Made by a program: the position numbers and the translations under genes
Part shown: positions 5,918 to 7,069 of the stretch, one piece after another
How positions within the stretch are numbered: position 1 is the stretch's first letter
Layout of the letters: every line of letters begins with the position of its first letter
The notes under the pieces: model-generated
What the model was told of the DNA's origin: nothing
What the model saw: the letters and a program-made list of their open reading frames with translations, nothing else
Databases searched by the model: none
NCBI GenBank assembly: GCA_045536045.1
Contig: JAZSMU010000099.1
Location: 1 to 7,069 of the forward strand
Reading direction: 5' to 3'
DNA length: 7,069 bases
From: RGIG1918 sp045536045
GTDB lineage: Bacteria > Cyanobacteriota > Vampirovibrionia > Gastranaerophilales > Gastranaerophilaceae

Positions 5918-6565
5918 TTAATTGAGCTCAGTTCTGCTAATTAAAGCATCTTTTGGGAAAACTTCTCCCATATATTCAACTTTTATAATGCCATTATTTT
6001 CTTTTTCAACAATTTTAAATTTTGAATTTCTTGGAAGTAAATATTCGCACTCAGATTTTGCGTATCTATGATATATATCAGCATCAGAAAAAGAACGAAA
6101 AACATCAATATATTTAACACCTGCTGGCAAATTAATCTCCATAACAACGCCATTTTTTCCAGCAAATTTCTTTGCAACTTCCAAGCTTGTTGAAGTTGAA
6201 ACAAAACCTTTATCAATAAATGTTGTTTCGCCATTTTTGCAATTTAGAATATTTTTAATATTTTCAACATCTTTTTCATAACCTGGTGTTGAGTCATAGG
6301 AAATGCCCCTATACACTTTAATTGGAGCTGATGTAGTTGAATGGCCTGAATAGAAAAGCGCATCTAAGGCTTTTGCCAATTTATACAATGGGTATAAAAG
6401 CTTTTGCGAGTTTCTTAAAGATGAATTAAGTTGGTAGCCCATAGATGGGTCTGTTGCATAAGCCTCAATTGCAGGGTCTAGAAGATAAACTTTGTTATTT
6501 TCAGATATTTTAGGCTTTTCAATAGAAGAAAGCTTATTAATAATACTTACATCATCCAACTTCAT
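5918..6565 (-). CDS. ADP-ribosyltransferase domain protein, copy 2
   Basis: A 215-residue paralogue of the protein at 5227-5871, with the same architecture. A variable N-terminus is followed by DPSMGYQLNSSLR (39-51), VYRG with R86, GFVSTST with S123, and E172-C-E174 before YLLPRNSKF. The closest matches between the copies are EVAK(K/R)FAG(K/R)NGVV(M/L)EINLPAG and EYLLPRNSKF. The loops between R and STS and before ExE, which usually contact the target, differ clearly, suggesting different targets or partners. An in-frame TAA two codons upstream fixes the start at 6565, yet no Shine-Dalgarno precedes it. The gene begins 34 bases after the DUF3137 stop, so the three minus-strand genes probably form one transcript. 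Tandem duplication is the simplest origin. Confidence 0.93.
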   Translation of the reverse strand: MKLDDVSIINKLSSIEKPKISENNKVYLLDPAIEAYATDPSMGYQLNSSLRNSQKLLYPLYKLAKALDALFYSGHSTTSAPIKVYRGISYDSTPGYEKDVENIKNILNCKNGETTFIDKGFVSTSTSLEVAKKFAGKNGVVMEINLPAGVKYIDVFRSFSDADIYHRYAKSECEYLLPRNSKFKIVEKENNGIIKVEYMGEVFPKDALISRTELN

Positions 6566-6599
6566 ACATTAGATAAAACAAAAATTGTCCAAAAATTGC

Positions 6600-7069
6600 C
6601 TATAAGTGTATTTTTTGCTCTAATTTTAGTTTGTCTATTAGTTGATATATTGCAATAAGTTGCTCTAAAAGTGTTGTATATTGAGAAAAATCAGTTACAG
6701 GTCTAGCAGGATTATAAACTTCAAAAGCATTTTCTTTATTAAAGATAAAGTACGCGAAATCATCTCTAAAAACACAATTAATTTTATCTGCCAAAAAGAC
6801 ATTTCTTATTCCATTTAATCTTTTTATAAAAGAAGTTGTAATCAAATAGCGTGCTTCAATTTCATCAGATGTCCAAACATCATATTTCTTTTCAAATACA
6901 ACATCTTCTAGCTCTGTTTTTCTTAAACATGAGTCTGGCGCAAAAAGAAATTGAGAATCATCAGAAATTAATGTATACCCCTTAAATGGCTTGTTTGTCT
7001 TTAATTTAATAATAACAAATTCAATGTTTTCAAAATCTTTCATAAAGGCAGGGTTAAAAACTTCAAAAT
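6600..7069 (-). CDS. DUF3137 family protein, C-terminal part
   Basis: The reading frame is open from the window edge to the TAG at 6602-6600. An internal ATG at 7043 gives 147 residues, but the frame continues upstream without a stop (FEVFNPAF before that Met), so the true start lies outside. The blocks NKPFKGYTLISDD, YDVWTSDEIEARYLITTSFIKRL and the later NCVFRDDFAYFIF match what I know of the DUF3137 C-terminal half (a SDxxxEARYxxTxxFxxRL motif). Complete members are about 300 residues and often carry N-terminal membrane helices, which would lie beyond this window. The function is unknown. It is followed 34 bases later by ADP-ribosyltransferase copy 2 on the same strand. Confidence 0.8.
   Translation of the reverse strand, partial: FEVFNPAFMKDFENIEFVIIKLKTNKPFKGYTLISDDSQFLFAPDSCLRKTELEDVVFEKKYDVWTSDEIEARYLITTSFIKRLNGIRNVFLADKINCVFRDDFAYFIFNKENAFEVYNPARPVTDFSQYTTLLEQLIAIYQLIDKLKLEQKIHL

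Noticed and set aside
5983..6234. Second minus-strand open frame of 83 codons
   Set aside because: It overlaps ADP-ribosyltransferase copy 2 in another frame and has no family features.
1..7069. CRISPR array, insertion sequence, integrase or transposase
   Set aside because: No regularly spaced repeats, terminal inverted repeats with target duplications, or recombinase motifs were found. The only tRNA-linked repeats are those near the left end.

Overview
This is a 7.07 kb window from an AT-rich bacterial chromosome. It uses the standard code (no in-frame UGA), encodes the CCA end in its tRNA-Gln, and has Shine-Dalgarno sites before only some genes. The low GC, the lysine/asparagine-rich proteins and a methyltransferase-like protein that I associate with cyanobacterial relatives fit a host-associated, low-GC lineage, possibly a gut Melainabacteria/Gastranaerophilales-type organism. 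That assignment is an impression from memory and is weak.

Left end (1-540): the 5' half of a tRNA-Pro(GGG) gene runs off the window on the minus strand. Behind it lies about 350 bp of comparatively GC-rich non-coding DNA with decayed or duplicated pieces of that tRNA gene and several hairpins. A complete tRNA-Gln(UUG) on the plus strand follows, with its own promoter and an intrinsic terminator.

Middle, plus strand (674-3386): a promoter precedes a conserved hypothetical protein (possibly a PD-(D/E)XK-like nuclease, tentative). Closely behind come a DraG-type ADP-ribosylglycohydrolase and a diverged class I SAM methyltransferase-like protein. The short gaps and absence of terminators suggest one transcript.

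Middle-right, plus strand (3403-5125): a two-gene phosphate uptake operon encodes a DUF47/PhoU-like accessory protein and a PiT-family inorganic phosphate transporter.

Right end, minus strand (7069 down to 5227): a DUF3137 protein (its N-terminal part lies outside the window) is followed by two tandem paralogous ADP-ribosyltransferase domains with complete R / STS-or-STT / ExE active sites. These genes converge on the phosphate operon.

The most interesting aspect is the co-occurrence, within 4.7 kb, of two ADP-ribosyltransferases (writers) and an ADP-ribosylglycohydrolase (possible eraser), on opposite strands and separated by the phosphate operon. Whether they work together is inference. 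The second point of interest is the tRNA-Pro upstream region, whose leader could pair with either the tRNA D-arm or a downstream-like remnant of it.
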